DNA from: Halomonas sp.
GTDB lineage: Bacteria; Pseudomonadota; Gammaproteobacteria; Pseudomonadales; Halomonadaceae
Reading direction: 5' to 3'
DNA length: 40,863 nucleotides
Assembly (NCBI GenBank): GCA_020201095.1
Contig: JAIVHM010000164.1
Coordinates: 9,660-50,522, forward strand
The notes under the pieces are model-generated. The model saw nothing but the letters and a program-made list of their open reading frames with translations. It was not told the origin of the DNA and did not search any database. How positions within the stretch are numbered: position 1 is the stretch's first letter; the number at the start of each line of letters is the position of its first letter. The translations under genes were made by a program, and so were the position numbers. This document shows positions 1 through 10,373 of the stretch, in pieces.

Positions 1-2
1 CC

Positions 3-182
3 ACCGGCTCAGCCTGCAATTCAGCCAGCGTCGACCCGTCATACGTACTACTCGGCATTGGCGTCCCGCGACGCCTTGCCCTTTCGTCGATTCGTTTTAG
101 TTTTGGACGATTTACAACCGAAGCTGATATCGACCACGCAATAACGCTTATCCGCCACGCGGTAAGCGGGCTGCGCGCTTAA
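3..182 (+). CDS. iscS: Cysteine desulfurase (IscS family), C-terminal fragment
   Basis: The window opens inside this gene; 59 codons in the frame starting at base 3 run to a TAA at 180-182. The visible protein begins [16 protein letters not shown], which carries the active-site cysteine loop (GSAC) of PLP-dependent cysteine desulfurases, and continues with [17 protein letters not shown], the conserved C-terminal part of IscS. The enzyme removes sulfur from cysteine as a persulfide for Fe-S cluster assembly. The protein stops right after the last helix (SGLRA) and lacks the roughly 20-residue tail with which E. coli IscS contacts IscU. iscA follows 39 bp later, with no iscU between them. Family assignment is firm; whether it is a true IscS or a shorter desulfurase cannot be decided from the fragment. 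Confidence 0.85.
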   Translation, partial: TGSACNSASVDPSYVLLGIGVPRRLALSSIRFSFGRFTTEADIDHAITLIRHAVSGLRA

Positions 183-221
183 CGGCGCCAAGCAGCTGAC
201 TACTTACAGGAGGGCGCCTCA

Positions 222-548
222 ATGGCCACACTCAATATCACTCCCGCTGCCGCCGAGCAGATTCGTCACGTACTGGACGAACGCGGCCAAGGCCTGGGGC
301 TGCGAGTTTCCGTCAAACCCAGCGGCTGTTCAGGCTATAGCTATGTACTGGACTTCGCCGATCAGGTGAAAGACGAGGACGTTCGCTTTGAAGCCAACGG
401 GGCCAGCGTTTACGTCGCCCCCGACGCGGTCGAAATGCTCGACGGCAGCGAAGTCGATTACGTCAATGAAGGGCTGAATCGCTTTTTCCGTTTCAATAAC
501 CCCAACGTAAAAGACGAATGCGGCTGCGGTGAAAGCTTCACCGTCTAG
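222..548 (+). CDS. iscA: IscA iron-sulfur cluster assembly protein
   Basis: A 108-residue A-type carrier protein, the normal length of IscA. The three ligand cysteines are visible: one in [13 protein letters not shown] (about residue 36) and two in the C-terminal CGCGESF. The end [14 protein letters not shown] is typical of IscA rather than ErpA or SufA. It accepts and delivers Fe-S clusters or iron in the cytoplasm. ATG at 222 follows an AGGAGGG ribosome site with suitable spacing. It is probably co-transcribed with the upstream desulfurase gene; a terminator-like hairpin lies about 100 bp downstream. Confidence 0.93.
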   Translation: MATLNITPAAAEQIRHVLDERGQGLGLRVSVKPSGCSGYSYVLDFADQVKDEDVRFEANGASVYVAPDAVEMLDGSEVDYVNEGLNRFFRFNNPNVKDECGCGESFTV

Positions 549-648
549 CGGGTGATACCGGCTCATGCACGGCGGTATTCATCCCCCGGCTTAAGCGCTA
601 TAATCGCGCCACTCGTTTGCCAACAAGGTTGACGACACCTTATTTGTA

Positions 649-681
649 CCGCCCCGGCCCTCCGGGGCGGCAATGTTTTTT
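649..681 (+). terminator. Rho-independent terminator between iscA and ndk
   Basis: A perfect 9-bp stem (CCGCCCCGG, 649-657, with CCGGGGCGG, 662-670) with a four-base loop is followed by six T at 676-681. It lies after iscA and 23 bp before ndk, so it most likely ends the Fe-S transcript. Being so near the ndk ribosome site, it could also be part of the ndk leader if the ndk promoter lies upstream of it. Confidence 0.6.
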
Positions 682-703
682 ATCCTTTCAGGAGACGCTG
701 AAC

Positions 704-1129
704 ATGGCAACTGAACGTACACTGTCTATTATCAAGCCCGACGCCGTCGCCAAAAACGCTATTGGTGAGATCATCGCCCGTTTTGAGAATGCAGGGCTGC
801 GCGTCGTCGCCGCTAAAATGCTGCATCTGTCTGAAGAAAAAGCCGGCGGTTTCTACGCGGAACACAAAGAGCGTCCGTTTTTCAAAGATCTGGTCGGTTT
901 CATGACCTCAGGCCCGGTTGTCGTTCAAGTGCTTGAAGGCGAAGGCGCGATTGGCAAAAATCGTGACCTAATGGGGGCCACCAACCCCAAAGAAGCCGCG
1001 CCCGGCACGATTCGCGCCGACTTTGCGGAAACAATCGACGCCAATGCTGTCCATGGCTCTGACTCTGTGGAAAGCGCTGAGCGCGAAATTAACTACTTCT
1101 TCGGCAACGACGAAATCTGCTCGCGCTAA
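704..1129 (+). CDS. ndk: Nucleoside diphosphate kinase
   Basis: 141 residues, the usual length. Ndk transfers the gamma phosphate of ATP to nucleoside diphosphates through a phosphohistidine. The N-terminus [15 protein letters not shown] and the active-site region NAVHGSDS with the catalytic histidine (about residue 117) are plain. ATG at 704 is chosen because GGAGA lies 9 bp upstream and the protein then starts like its family; the frame stays open upstream to 617, but that extension is not family-like. It stands between two hairpins, so it may be a single-gene transcript before rlmN. Confidence 0.96.
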   Translation: MATERTLSIIKPDAVAKNAIGEIIARFENAGLRVVAAKMLHLSEEKAGGFYAEHKERPFFKDLVGFMTSGPVVVQVLEGEGAIGKNRDLMGATNPKEAAPGTIRADFAETIDANAVHGSDSVESAEREINYFFGNDEICSR

Positions 1130-1177
1130 CCCCTCCGTTAGCGCGGCCGTTTCAACGTCTGTTGTCGGCCATTTACG

Positions 1178-1194
1178 CGGGGGCATCGCCCCCG
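1178..1194 (+). terminator. GC-rich hairpin after ndk
   Basis: CGGGGGC and GCCCCCG (7-bp perfect stem, three-base loop) about 50 bp after the ndk stop and 25 bp before rlmN. There is no clear T run, so it is a weak terminator or an mRNA 3'-end stabiliser rather than a textbook terminator. Confidence 0.35.
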
Positions 1195-1218
1195 TCACTT
1201 CCCTAGACGCTGACCGCC

Positions 1219-2397
1219 ATGACCACCACCGTAGCCCAACATACGCCTAGCACTGCCCCCCAACAAACGCCCAGCGGACAAACAACGCCCGAGCGTCAGA
1301 ACCTGCTGGGCATGTCGCGCGAGCAAATGGCGGCTTTCTTTGTCTCCATTGGCGAAAAGAAATTCCGCGCCGCCCAGGTGATGAAGTGGATTCACATCGA
1401 AGGGTGTGACGACTTTTCCGCGATGACCAACCTGTCAAAACCGCTGCGGGAAAAGCTCGCCAAGGTGGCAGAAATTCGCGGGCCGGGGGTGATCTACGAA
1501 GGCACCTCGAGCGATGGCACGCGTAAGTGGGTGCTGGAAGTGGAAGACGGCAGCTACGTTGAAACCGTGCTTATTCCTGCCGAAAACGGCAAGCGCCGCA
1601 CCCTGTGCGTCTCTTCCCAGGTGGGCTGCTCGCTGGACTGCAGCTTCTGCTCAACCGGCAAGCAAGGTTTTCAGCGCAACCTCACCGCCGCAGAAATCAT
1701 TGGTCAGGTCTGGGTCGCCCAGCGCAGTGTCGGGCCGCGTCGGGATACCGCCAACCGGCCGGTGACCAACGTGGTGATGATGGGCATGGGCGAGCCACTG
1801 CTCAATTACGATAATGTCGTGCCGGCCATGAAGCTAATGCTCGATGATGACGGCTACGGCCTTTCCAAGCGACGTGTCACGCTTTCCACCTCGGGCGTTG
1901 TGCCCATGCTGGACAAGCTCGGCGATGAACTCGACGTCAGCCTCGCAGTGTCATTGCATGCCGCCAATGACGAGCTGCGCAACGAACTCGTGCCGCTAAA
2001 CCGCAAGTACAATATCCGGGCGTTGATGGATGCCTGTCAGCGTTATTTAGCCAAATGCCCCGAAAACCGCTTGGTGACCATCGAATACACCCTGATCAAA
2101 GACGTCAATGATCAGCAAGAGCACGCCGAGCAGTTAGCCGCGTTGCTCAAAGAGTTACCCTGTAAAATTAATCTGATTCCGTTCAACCCGTTTCCCAATT
2201 CTGGGTACGAAACGCCATCGCGGAACCAGACGATGCGTTTTCAGCAGTGGCTGCACGACTTGGGCTACACTGCTCCCATCCGGTCGACGCGTGGCGACGA
2301 CATTGATGCTGCCTGCGGACAGCTTGTCGGCCGAGTAAAAGACCGTACCAAACGTAGCGCCCGCTATATTCAATCGATTCAACTGGATGCCGATTGA
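1219..2397 (+). CDS. rlmN: Dual-specificity 23S rRNA/tRNA adenine-C2 methyltransferase RlmN
   Basis: 392 residues (E. coli RlmN is 384). A radical-SAM enzyme that makes m2A2503 in 23S rRNA and m2A37 in some tRNAs. The radical-SAM cluster motif CSLDCSFC (Cys 137, 141, 144) is present, as is the C-terminal [13 protein letters not shown] with the cysteine that carries the methyl group. The first 25 or so residues, rich in Thr, Gln and Pro, are a non-conserved extension. Its position after ndk and before pilW/rodZ/ispG is the common gammaproteobacterial order. Confidence 0.96.
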   Translation: MTTTVAQHTPSTAPQQTPSGQTTPERQNLLGMSREQMAAFFVSIGEKKFRAAQVMKWIHIEGCDDFSAMTNLSKPLREKLAKVAEIRGPGVIYEGTSSDGTRKWVLEVEDGSYVETVLIPAENGKRRTLCVSSQVGCSLDCSFCSTGKQGFQRNLTAAEIIGQVWVAQRSVGPRRDTANRPVTNVVMMGMGEPLLNYDNVVPAMKLMLDDDGYGLSKRRVTLSTSGVVPMLDKLGDELDVSLAVSLHAANDELRNELVPLNRKYNIRALMDACQRYLAKCPENRLVTIEYTLIKDVNDQQEHAEQLAALLKELPCKINLIPFNPFPNSGYETPSRNQTMRFQQWLHDLGYTAPIRSTRGDDIDAACGQLVGRVKDRTKRSARYIQSIQLDAD

Positions 2398-2498
2398 AGT
2401 GATGAGGCGCCTTCTTGACTTCCGGTTAACACAGCGCTTTGATGGACACGGTTTAGTTTAGCGATCCCTCTTTTTACGGTTACCTTGCGAGGATCTAC

Positions 2499-3236
2499 AT
2501 GATGTGTCACCGCAGGCTTTATCACCCATCTCGGGTGCCCTTGTTCGCCGCGCTTGTCGGCAGCATGTGGCTAGCCGGCTGTGCCTCCACTTCCAGTGTA
2601 CCCTCCTCGACGCCAACACCCGAGGCCGCGTCCGCCTACACCCGGCTCGGCGTTGCCTATTTAGAGCGCGACAACCTGCCCAGGGCACTCAATGCATTGG
2701 ATCGAGCTCTCGAAATTGCTCCCGACAATGCAGAAGCGCTGCAGGCCATTGCGCTTGTGTACCAGCAACAGGGAGAAAGCGATCTGGCTGATCAGCACTT
2801 TCAGCGAGCGATAGAGGCTACCCCTGACTTTACTCGTGCGCGCAACAATTACGCCGCGTTTTTGTACCAAGAAGGACAGGTGGAAGCCGCCTGCAACCAG
2901 TTAGAAAGTGCTTCTCAAGATGCCCAGTACGATAATCGTGCGCAACTGTTTGCCAATTTAGGGCAGTGCTATATGGCCCTCGGCGAGAGTGACCTGGCAC
3001 GCGCGCGCTTTGAGCGCGCGCAACGCATCAACCCGCGCAACCCACGCGGCTATTTAATGTTAGCTGAACTGGAATATTCACAGGGTAATTACACCGAGGC
3101 ATGGTCACCGTTGCAGGAATATCTGCAGCTTGCCGGGCCGAACCAGGAGGCGCTAACGCTGGCCATTGATATTGCCGAGGCTAGAGGCGACCACGCCGCT
3201 GTGGCCGACTATCAACGTCAGCTGAGTGCCAATTGA
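2499..3236 (+). CDS. pilW: Type IV pilus biogenesis/stability lipoprotein PilW (PilF)
   Basis: 245 residues with a lipoprotein signal ending in the lipobox LAGC (Cys about residue 28), then a Ser/Thr/Pro stretch and a run of tetratricopeptide repeats starting near residue 45 (AYTRLGVAYLERDNLPRALNALDRAL and its successors). PilW-type outer-membrane lipoproteins act as pilotins for the PilQ secretin. The product is recognised from the TPR architecture and its place between rlmN and rodZ. It overlaps the longest possible rodZ frame by four bases, but the likely rodZ start is 48 bp downstream. Confidence 0.85.
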   Translation: MMCHRRLYHPSRVPLFAALVGSMWLAGCASTSSVPSSTPTPEAASAYTRLGVAYLERDNLPRALNALDRALEIAPDNAEALQAIALVYQQQGESDLADQHFQRAIEATPDFTRARNNYAAFLYQEGQVEAACNQLESASQDAQYDNRAQLFANLGQCYMALGESDLARARFERAQRINPRNPRGYLMLAELEYSQGNYTEAWSPLQEYLQLAGPNQEALTLAIDIAEARGDHAAVADYQRQLSAN

Positions 3237-3283
3237 GCAATGGACGCCCTGATCACCGATTATTTAATGAAGGATGCTCAGCC

Positions 3284-4348
3284 ATGAGCGAGACACCGTC
3301 ACAAGCTAGCGATACCCCAAACGTTAATGACTCCCCCGGCGAGCTGCTTGCCCGCCGCCGCCAACAACTTGACATCGCCATAGACGATGTCGCTCGGGCA
3401 CTAAACCTGCGCCCTGCCGTCGTAGAAGGCCTTGAGCGCGATGATTACAGCGAAATTCCAGTAGTCACCTATCGCCGCGGTTACTTGCGCGCCTATGCCA
3501 AGTATCTCGACATCGATGAACGACAGATACTGGAGGCCTACCGGGCACGCTTCGGCGAAGCCGATGCCGAACGCAAAGTTACCCCCGTCACAGTGACCAG
3601 GCCGCCCTCCCGCATTGGCGCCTGGATATTCAAGCTCGTCACGCTGCTAATTATAGTGGCATTGATTGCCGTAACGGTGATGTGGTGGCAGAGCCGCGGG
3701 GGTAACGAACCCCCCGAGATGGATTCGTCGTCCACAATGGACGCCCCTGCAGAGCAAGACGATACAGGCGAACTCACTGATGAGTCTTCACAGTCTGACC
3801 CGGCGCTTTCCTCCGGTGACCCCGACAACGCCACGGAAGAAGACGCGGCACTGAATGACACGGCTAGCGAGGAAAGCAACTTCGCCGCTGAAAACACCGC
3901 CGAGGACAACAACGACACAGACAGCGAGCCTCTTTCAGGCTCTACTGATTCGACGCCACTGATTGATGAGGAAGAGGAACAAGAGGTCGACCCGTCGACC
4001 GACCTGGCGGCAACGGACAGCGAGTCCGACGGTGACGAAAGCAACGACGACGCCTCCGGCGATGATTCGACTGATAGCGACGAAAATACGGGCAACAACG
4101 ACAACACTAATCGCTTAGAGCTGACGTTTAATGAACAGTCGTGGACAGAAATTATCGATGCTGACGACCAGCGCGTGCTGGTAGGACTTCAAGAACCTGG
4201 CACGTCGGCCAGTGTCGAAGGTCAGCCACCGTTCAGGCTCACCGTGGGCAACGTCACTGGCGTTGAAATGCGCTACCAAGGCGAAGACGTCGACCTGACC
4301 TCTCGCGCTGGCGCCAACAACGTCGCTCGCTTCACTCTGGGAGAGTAA
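3284..4348 (+). CDS. rodZ: Cytoskeleton/cell-shape protein RodZ
   Basis: 354 residues from the ATG at 3284, which gives the family N-terminus [12 protein letters not shown] after a short leader. The layout is a helix-turn-helix domain (about 18-85) that binds MreB, one membrane helix (about 112-135), a long low-complexity linker and a C-terminal DUF4115 beta domain (about 290-354). The linker (about 140-285) is dominated by Asp, Glu, Ser, Thr and Asn, consistent with a halophile's periplasm. RodZ couples MreB to the elongation machinery. Only 7 bp separate it from ispG, so the two are probably co-transcribed. Confidence 0.92.
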   Translation: MSETPSQASDTPNVNDSPGELLARRRQQLDIAIDDVARALNLRPAVVEGLERDDYSEIPVVTYRRGYLRAYAKYLDIDERQILEAYRARFGEADAERKVTPVTVTRPPSRIGAWIFKLVTLLIIVALIAVTVMWWQSRGGNEPPEMDSSSTMDAPAEQDDTGELTDESSQSDPALSSGDPDNATEEDAALNDTASEESNFAAENTAEDNNDTDSEPLSGSTDSTPLIDEEEEQEVDPSTDLAATDSESDGDESNDDASGDDSTDSDENTGNNDNTNRLELTFNEQSWTEIIDADDQRVLVGLQEPGTSASVEGQPPFRLTVGNVTGVEMRYQGEDVDLTSRAGANNVARFTLGE

Positions 4349-4355
4349 TCAATTT

Positions 4356-5471
4356 ATGCACGCTCATTCGCCCATCAAGCGCCGGGTCTCGCGCCAAATC
4401 CATGTGGGTAACGTGGCCGTTGGGGGAGATGCGCCCATCGCGGTTCAGAGTATGACCAACACGGATACGCTGGACGTCGAGGCTACCGTTGCGCAAATTG
4501 CCCAGTTAGAGAAAGCCGGGGCCGATATCGTCCGCGTATCAGTACCCGACATGGACGCCGCCGAGGCCTTTGGCAAAATCAAGCGCCTGGCCAACGTACC
4601 GCTGGTCGCCGATATTCACTTCGACTATAAAATCGCCTTGCGCGTGGCTGAGCTGGGCGTTGACTGCCTACGCATCAACCCAGGCAATATTGGCCGGGAA
4701 GACCGTGTCCACGCGGTCGTCAGCGCAGCACGCGAGCATGGCATTCCCATCCGCATCGGCGTTAACGCAGGTTCTCTCGAGAAAGACCTGCAAAAAAAAT
4801 ATGGCGAACCGACACCGGCGGCGCTGGTCGAATCGGCAATGCGACATATCGACTATCTGGATCGCCTGGATTTCCCCGACTTCAAGGTCAGCGTCAAGGC
4901 CTCAGATGTGTTTATGGCGGTAGCCGCCTACCGCGACCTGGCAACGCGCATCGAGCAGCCGCTACACCTGGGCATTACCGAAGCAGGTGGGCTTCGCTCA
5001 GGCACGGTCAAATCCTCCATTGGCCTTGGCATGCTGTTGATGGATGGCATTGGCGACACCATTCGCGTATCGCTTGCCGCCGACCCGGTGGAAGAGATCA
5101 AGGTCGGTTACGACATGCTGAAAAGCCTCAAGCTACGCGCCAAGGGCATTAACTTTATTGCCTGCCCGAGCTGCTCGCGGCAGAATTTCGATGTCATCAG
5201 CACCATGAACCAGCTTGAAGAGCGGCTTGAAGACGTCATGACGCCGCTCAATGTGTCGGTCATTGGCTGTGTCGTCAACGGTCCTGGCGAAGCCAAGGAA
5301 ACCGATATTGGCCTGACCGGCGGCAGCCCCGCCAACCTGGTATATATCGACGGCAAGCCAGCCAGCAAATTGCGCAACGACCACCTTGTCGATGACTTGG
5401 AGCGGCTGATCCGCGACAAAGTACGTGAAAAACAGCAGCAGGAAGACAACACGATCGCCCGCAGCGTTTAA
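4356..5471 (+). CDS. ispG: 4-hydroxy-3-methylbut-2-enyl diphosphate synthase IspG (GcpE)
   Basis: 371 residues, equal to the family norm. IspG catalyses the penultimate step of the MEP isoprenoid pathway, converting MEcPP to HMBPP with a [4Fe-4S] cluster. The cluster cysteines are visible in ACPSCSR (Cys 270, 273) and [10 protein letters not shown] (Cys 305). The N-terminal TIM-barrel starts with [19 protein letters not shown]. Its dependence on Fe-S clusters fits the nearby isc genes, though that linkage is only positional. hisS follows after 35 bp. Confidence 0.96.
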   Translation: MHAHSPIKRRVSRQIHVGNVAVGGDAPIAVQSMTNTDTLDVEATVAQIAQLEKAGADIVRVSVPDMDAAEAFGKIKRLANVPLVADIHFDYKIALRVAELGVDCLRINPGNIGREDRVHAVVSAAREHGIPIRIGVNAGSLEKDLQKKYGEPTPAALVESAMRHIDYLDRLDFPDFKVSVKASDVFMAVAAYRDLATRIEQPLHLGITEAGGLRSGTVKSSIGLGMLLMDGIGDTIRVSLAADPVEEIKVGYDMLKSLKLRAKGINFIACPSCSRQNFDVISTMNQLEERLEDVMTPLNVSVIGCVVNGPGEAKETDIGLTGGSPANLVYIDGKPASKLRNDHLVDDLERLIRDKVREKQQQEDNTIARSV

Positions 5472-5506
5472 GTGCGACGCGGGATAGCCGACCCAGGGAG
5501 TTTGCC

Positions 5507-6802
5507 TTGAGCAAGTCTGTAGCGAAAAAAATCCAAGCCATTCGAGGCATGAACGATCTATTGCCCAGCGAGAGCCCCCGCTGGCAGTTTTTTGAAGATA
5601 AAATACGCCAGTTAATGAAGCGTTACGGCTTTGCAGAAATCCGTACGCCGATCGTCGAGCAAACCGCGCTGTTTGCACGCTCCATCGGCGAAGTTACCGA
5701 CATCGTCGAAAAAGAGATGTATACCTTTGAGGATCGCAATGGCGACAGCCTTACTCTGCGCCCCGAAGGCACCGCCAGCTGCGTTCGCGCCGCCATGGAA
5801 AACGGGCTTCTCTATAACCAGACCCAACGGTTGTGGTACCAAGGGCCCATGTTTCGCCATGAACGACCCCAAAAAGGGCGCTATCGCCAGTTTCACCAAG
5901 TTGGCATTGAGGCTTACGGTTTTGAGGGCCCAGATATTGATGCCGAAGTAATTCTGCTCTCTGCTCGCCTGTGGAAAGAGCTTGGGCTGATGGAACACGT
6001 TACCCTCGAGCTCAACTCACTGGGTTCCAGCGAGGCCCGTGCGGCTTACCGCGACAAACTGGTCGCCTACTTCGAAGAGCACCGTGAAGTGCTCGACGAA
6101 GACGCCAAGCGACGCTTGACTAGCAACCCGCTGCGCATCCTCGATTCCAAAAATCCGGCCATGGCAGAGGTGCTCGACGGCGCACCACGCCTGCTGGATA
6201 ACCTGGACGCACCTTCACAAGCCCACTTTGAGCAGTTAAAAGCCATGCTCGACGCGGCGGGTATTGCGTATGTCATCAACCCACGACTGGTTCGTGGGCT
6301 CGACTACTACTCGCGTACCGTCTTCGAATGGACCACCACTGCGCTGGGTAGCCAGGGCACGGTATGCGCGGGTGGCCGCTACGACGGCCTCGTCGAACAG
6401 CTGGGCGGCAAACCCACCCCCGGGGTAGGTTTTGCCATGGGCATTGAGCGCCTGATTTTATTGCTCGAAACCCTCGACCTTGTGCCCAACGAAGCTGGCA
6501 GCGATGTGTATTTGCTGGCGATGGACGATACGGCGACGATTGCCGCGATAACCCTGGCTGAACAGCTTCGCAGTGAGCTCCCCTGGCTTCGCCTGCAGCT
6601 GCATTGCGGCGGCGGCAGCTTCAAAAGCCGTATGAAAAAAGCCGATAAAAGCGGTGCAGCATTTGCCCTGCTATTGGGCGAAGACGAAATGAACGAACAC
6701 ACCGTCACACTCAAGGCTCTGCGCGACGATCAGGCACAGCAACGCGTCCCACAGGCCATGCTTGCCCACACGCTCAGCGAACAGCTATCACAAACACCTT
6801 AA
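5507..6802 (+). CDS. hisS: Histidyl-tRNA synthetase
   Basis: 431 residues (E. coli 424). It starts at a TTG with CAGGGAG upstream; the protein then begins with the family motif [12 protein letters not shown]. Class II motifs are present: motif 2 in [18 protein letters not shown], the histidine-specific [15 protein letters not shown], and motif 3 [11 protein letters not shown]-terminal anticodon-binding domain follows. No sign of damage. Confidence 0.96.
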   Translation: MSKSVAKKIQAIRGMNDLLPSESPRWQFFEDKIRQLMKRYGFAEIRTPIVEQTALFARSIGEVTDIVEKEMYTFEDRNGDSLTLRPEGTASCVRAAMENGLLYNQTQRLWYQGPMFRHERPQKGRYRQFHQVGIEAYGFEGPDIDAEVILLSARLWKELGLMEHVTLELNSLGSSEARAAYRDKLVAYFEEHREVLDEDAKRRLTSNPLRILDSKNPAMAEVLDGAPRLLDNLDAPSQAHFEQLKAMLDAAGIAYVINPRLVRGLDYYSRTVFEWTTTALGSQGTVCAGGRYDGLVEQLGGKPTPGVGFAMGIERLILLLETLDLVPNEAGSDVYLLAMDDTATIAAITLAEQLRSELPWLRLQLHCGGGSFKSRMKKADKSGAAFALLLGEDEMNEHTVTLKALRDDQAQQRVPQAMLAHTLSEQLSQTP

Positions 6803-6883
6803 ACGGGTGGCAAGCATTGCCTGCCACTCAACCCATTATAACCGTGGCCAGAGCGGCGGTTATTGCTGAATAGGAGACCGCCC

Positions 6884-7540
6884 GTGGCGGATAGAAGCGA
6901 AGACGAACAGCTGGATGTGATTAAGCGCTGGTGGAAAGAAAACGGCACGTCATTAATAGCTGGCGCTGCGCTGGCAGCAGCCGGTGTATTTGGCTGGAAC
7001 GCCTGGCAAGATTATCAAGCCGGCAAATCCGAGGCAGCGTCAGTACGTTATCAGGAACTGGTAAGCCTTGCGGCGGGCAACGAACTCGAAGGCGAACAGC
7101 TTAGCGAAGCACGTGAGATGGTCGACGAGATCGTCGCTGAGCATGACGATACCCTTTACGCTGAGTTAGCCTTGTTGCTTGATGCGCGCCTTGCCGTTCA
7201 ACAGGACGACCTGGAAAGCGCCGCTGAGTCGCTCACCCAGGTAGCGGAATCCTCTTCGCGGCGCTATGTGCAAAGCCTGGCCTGGCTGCGGTTAGCGCGT
7301 ATCGCCATTGCCAACGATGACCCCGAACGTGCGCTCGAATTACTCGATGAACCAATCACCGAATCCCTGGCAGCGCAGCAAGCCAATGTCCGGGGCGACG
7401 CCCACATGGCGCTTGGCCAGAACGATCAGGCTCGCAATGCCTGGCAAGATGCTCTTGAGCTGGCACAGCAGCAAGACCAGCCGCTTTATGGCGTGCAGTT
7501 CAAGCTTGACGATCTCGGCGCTGAGGAGACAGCTCAATGA
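6884..7540 (+). CDS. yfgM: YfgM-like ancillary SecYEG translocon/periplasmic chaperone subunit
   Basis: 218 residues from the GTG at 6884, selected because AGGAG lies 7 bp upstream and the protein then begins ADRSEDEQLDVIKRWWKENG, the usual YfgM start. A single membrane helix (about 28-46) anchors a periplasmic TPR domain. YfgM associates with SecYEG and PpiD. The stop overlaps the bamB start by four bases (ATGA), indicating translational coupling. Confidence 0.88.
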   Translation: MADRSEDEQLDVIKRWWKENGTSLIAGAALAAAGVFGWNAWQDYQAGKSEAASVRYQELVSLAAGNELEGEQLSEAREMVDEIVAEHDDTLYAELALLLDARLAVQQDDLESAAESLTQVAESSSRRYVQSLAWLRLARIAIANDDPERALELLDEPITESLAAQQANVRGDAHMALGQNDQARNAWQDALELAQQQDQPLYGVQFKLDDLGAEETAQ

Positions 7541-8718
7541 AATCCCCGTTTTCAACATCTAGGTTTTCAACCCCCATGATGCGCGCCACGCTTGGCGCTG
7601 CGGCACTTGCCCTGTTGGCTGGCTGCGCAAGCAAGAGTGAGCCCGCCTACACACCCAAAGAGCTTAAAAGCTTCGAAGAAAGTTCAAGCCTTGAGAGCCT
7701 TTGGCAACACGATGTGGGCGACGGACTCGGCCGTGCGCGCTACCCGATTACCCCAGCGCGTGAGGGCGATAATGTTTTCGCCGCCGACGCCGAAGGCGTG
7801 GTGATGTCCTTCAGCGCCGACGACGGCGAAGAACGTTGGGAAGTCGACCTTGAGACACCCATCTCCAGTGCTCTGACTGCGATCGCCGGCCAGGTTTATC
7901 TGGGCACGCGCAACGGCGAAGTCATTTCCCTGGATCAGCGCGACGGCAGCGTTAACTGGCGCTCGCGTGTATCCAGCGAAGTATTGGCTGCCCCCCAGGC
8001 CAACCCGGAGCTTCTGGTGGTACAAAGCATCGACGGCCAGGTGACGGCACTTGATCGCGCCAGCGGTGACGAGCGCTGGGTGTTTTCCAGTTCGCTGCCG
8101 TCGCTGACGCTGCGTGGCACCGGCACACCGATGGTGATCGAACCGGTCAGCTTTGTCGGCCTGGCCAACGGTCGCTTGACAACCATTGATAACCGCAATG
8201 GACAGCCACTTTGGGACATGCAGGTTGCTACGCCTGAAGGTCGCAGCGAAGTCGAGCGCCTTGTCGACCTTGCCGGCCAGCCGGTTCTCAGCCAGGAAGG
8301 TCGCCTGTTCGTGACCAGCTATAACGGCCAACTGATGGCACTGGAAGCGACCCGCGGCAACGTCATTTGGGAGCGCGAACTCTCCAGCCGCCACACGCCC
8401 TTACTGGTAGGTGACCTGCTGTTTGTGGTCACCGACGATAGCCATATGGTCGCCATTGACAGTACTAACGGCCAGGAAGTATGGCGCAATGAAGATCTGG
8501 AAGACCGTCAACTGACGGCGCCATCATTTGCCGATGGACGTGTGGTGGTTGGTGACTTTGAAGGCTATGTTCACCTGATCGACGCCCGCGAAGGTGATCT
8601 GGTGGGTCGTAGCGAGGTCGACAGCTCGGGTATTAGCATCCCGGCGGTCACTGAAGGCAACATCATTCACGTGCTGGCGAATGATGGACATCTTGAAACG
8701 CTGGAAGTCTCTCAATGA
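7537..8718 (+). CDS. bamB: Outer-membrane assembly lipoprotein BamB
   Basis: 393 residues (E. coli 392). A lipoprotein signal with lipobox LLAGC is followed by PQQ-like beta-propeller repeats, seen as recurring W/D-G patterns such as [33 protein letters not shown] and NGQEVWRN. BamB is a scaffold of the BAM complex that folds outer-membrane proteins. It overlaps both yfgM and der by ATGA, so the three are one operon. Confidence 0.95.
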   Translation: MKSPFSTSRFSTPMMRATLGAAALALLAGCASKSEPAYTPKELKSFEESSSLESLWQHDVGDGLGRARYPITPAREGDNVFAADAEGVVMSFSADDGEERWEVDLETPISSALTAIAGQVYLGTRNGEVISLDQRDGSVNWRSRVSSEVLAAPQANPELLVVQSIDGQVTALDRASGDERWVFSSSLPSLTLRGTGTPMVIEPVSFVGLANGRLTTIDNRNGQPLWDMQVATPEGRSEVERLVDLAGQPVLSQEGRLFVTSYNGQLMALEATRGNVIWERELSSRHTPLLVGDLLFVVTDDSHMVAIDSTNGQEVWRNEDLEDRQLTAPSFADGRVVVGDFEGYVHLIDAREGDLVGRSEVDSSGISIPAVTEGNIIHVLANDGHLETLEVSQ

Positions 8719-10118
8719 CACCTGTGATTGCGCTGGTTGGACGTCCTAATGTGGGTAAGTCGACGCTGTTTAATCGTCTTACCCGCTCGCGGGATGCGCT
8801 GGTCGCTGACTTTCCTGGCCTGACCCGCGATCGTAAGTATGGCAACGGTATGCTCGGCAATAAAGCTTATACCGTGATCGACACCGGCGGTATCAGCGGC
8901 GACGAACAAGGCATCGATGCGGCCATGGCAGAGCAATCGCTGGCCGCTATAGACGAAGCGGATATCGTGCTGTTCATGGTCGATGCCCGGGCGGGGTTGA
9001 ACATGGCCGACGAGGCCATTGCCAACCACCTGCGGGTCAATCAGAAGAAAACCTGGCTGGTGGTTAACAAGACCGATGGGTTGGAAGAGCATTCCGCCAT
9101 GGGCGATTTCTGGTCGCTCGGCTTGGGTAACCCATGGCCGATTGCGGCGGCGCACGGTCGCAATGTCTCGACCCTGATGGATACCGTGCTTGAGCCCTTC
9201 CCAGAGCGCGATGCCGACATACCCGCTGATACCGGCACCAAGGGCATTCGTATCGGCGTGATTGGGCGGCCCAATGTAGGCAAATCAACGTTGGTCAATC
9301 GCCTGCTGGGCGAGGACCGCGTTGTCGTCTTCGATGAAGCCGGCACCACGCGTGACGCCATCGAAATCCCCTTCGAGCGCCGCGGCAAGCCATATGTGTT
9401 GATCGATACCGCTGGGGTTCGGCGACGTAAGAACGTCAGCGAAATAGCCGAAAAGTTTTCCATCATTAAAACCCTCGACGCCATTAAAGAATGCCACGTC
9501 GCGGTGATGGTGCTGGATGCACGCAGTGGGTTGGTCGAACAGGATCTACATCTGCTCGATTACGTGCTTACTTCCGGACGTGCACTGGTGTTGGCAGTCA
9601 ATAAATGGGACGGACTGGAAAGCGACGCCAAGGATAAGATGCGCAACGAAATCAAGCGCCGCCTGGGTTTTGCTGACTACGCCGAGATGCACTTTATCTC
9701 AGCGCTCCACGGCACCGCGGTAGGCGACCTCTATCCGTCGATAGAGCGTGCCTTCAACGCTGCCAACGCCCACTGGTCGACCAACCGGCTGACCACGCTG
9801 CTTCAGGATGCTGTCAGCCAACACCCACCGCCGATGATTCACGGGCGGCGCATCAAGCTGCGCATGGCCCACCAGGGAGGCAGCAACCCGCCAATTATCG
9901 TCGTCCACGGCAATCAGACCGATTCACTGCCCGACGCCTACCGCCGTTATCTCACCAACACCTTCCGCAAGGTGTTGAAAGTACGCGGCACCCCCATGCG
10001 CTTCGAGTTTCGCTCTGGCGACAATCCCTTTGATCACATGGCTGGCGCCAGCGACAAAGAAAAAGCCAAAAAGCGTGAGCTCACTCGTACCAAAGAAGCG
10101 CGCAAAAGCCGCCGTTAA
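8715..10118 (+). CDS. der: Ribosome-associated double GTPase Der (EngA)
   Basis: 467 residues with two tandem GTPase domains, each opening with GRPNVGKS (about residues 8-15 and 187-194), G3 motifs DTGG and DTAG, and NKTD/NKWD G4 motifs; a KH-like domain (about 350-440) and a basic tail finish it. Der is needed for 50S subunit maturation. It is complete. Its TAA overlaps by four bases with the stop of a gene remnant on the other strand. Confidence 0.96.
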   Translation: MTPVIALVGRPNVGKSTLFNRLTRSRDALVADFPGLTRDRKYGNGMLGNKAYTVIDTGGISGDEQGIDAAMAEQSLAAIDEADIVLFMVDARAGLNMADEAIANHLRVNQKKTWLVVNKTDGLEEHSAMGDFWSLGLGNPWPIAAAHGRNVSTLMDTVLEPFPERDADIPADTGTKGIRIGVIGRPNVGKSTLVNRLLGEDRVVVFDEAGTTRDAIEIPFERRGKPYVLIDTAGVRRRKNVSEIAEKFSIIKTLDAIKECHVAVMVLDARSGLVEQDLHLLDYVLTSGRALVLAVNKWDGLESDAKDKMRNEIKRRLGFADYAEMHFISALHGTAVGDLYPSIERAFNAANAHWSTNRLTTLLQDAVSQHPPPMIHGRRIKLRMAHQGGSNPPIIVVHGNQTDSLPDAYRRYLTNTFRKVLKVRGTPMRFEFRSGDNPFDHMAGASDKEKAKKRELTRTKEARKSRR

Positions 10119-10275
10119 TTGGTGCAATCTCCCTTGCGGCCTACCCAGTGGGTCGCAAACTGCCGAGCCGTGCGGCCATTTCCGTCTAACAATTAACCCG
10201 CTCGGCAGCTGGCGGCAGCCAATGGCCAAGCTGATCGAGTAAGCGGGTTAAACGCTGGTTCATTTCGGCATCCAT
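10115..10275 (-). pseudogene. Remnant of a DUF815-type ATP-binding protein gene
   Basis: On the minus strand a short frame starts at 10275 (or 10263) and encodes MNQRLTRLLDQLGHWLPPAA before a stop at about 10189. About 55 bp further on, in another frame, the sequence encodes NGRTARQFATHWVGRKG and ends with TAA at 10115. From memory, the first piece matches the N-terminus and the second the C-terminus (SGRxARQFxxDWxGR) of the DUF815 family of AAA-like ATPases, about 290 residues. The P-loop and everything between are missing, so about 750 bp appear deleted. This accounts for most of the 255 bp between der and the M48 gene. The family call is inference from two short pieces. Confidence 0.5.
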
Positions 10276-10373
10276 AACCACGTTCTTAATGAATTGTGCT
10301 CATGAGGATTGATTTACCCTGCACAGCCGTTATCTTGGAGCAAGGAATTCACTTTCATAAAAGGAAATACGCC

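Noticed and set aside
3538-4107. A 189-codon serine-rich open frame on the minus strand inside rodZ
   Set aside because: It is the complement of the Asp/Glu-rich RodZ linker (GAC/GAA codons read as serine and similar); no ribosome site or homology.
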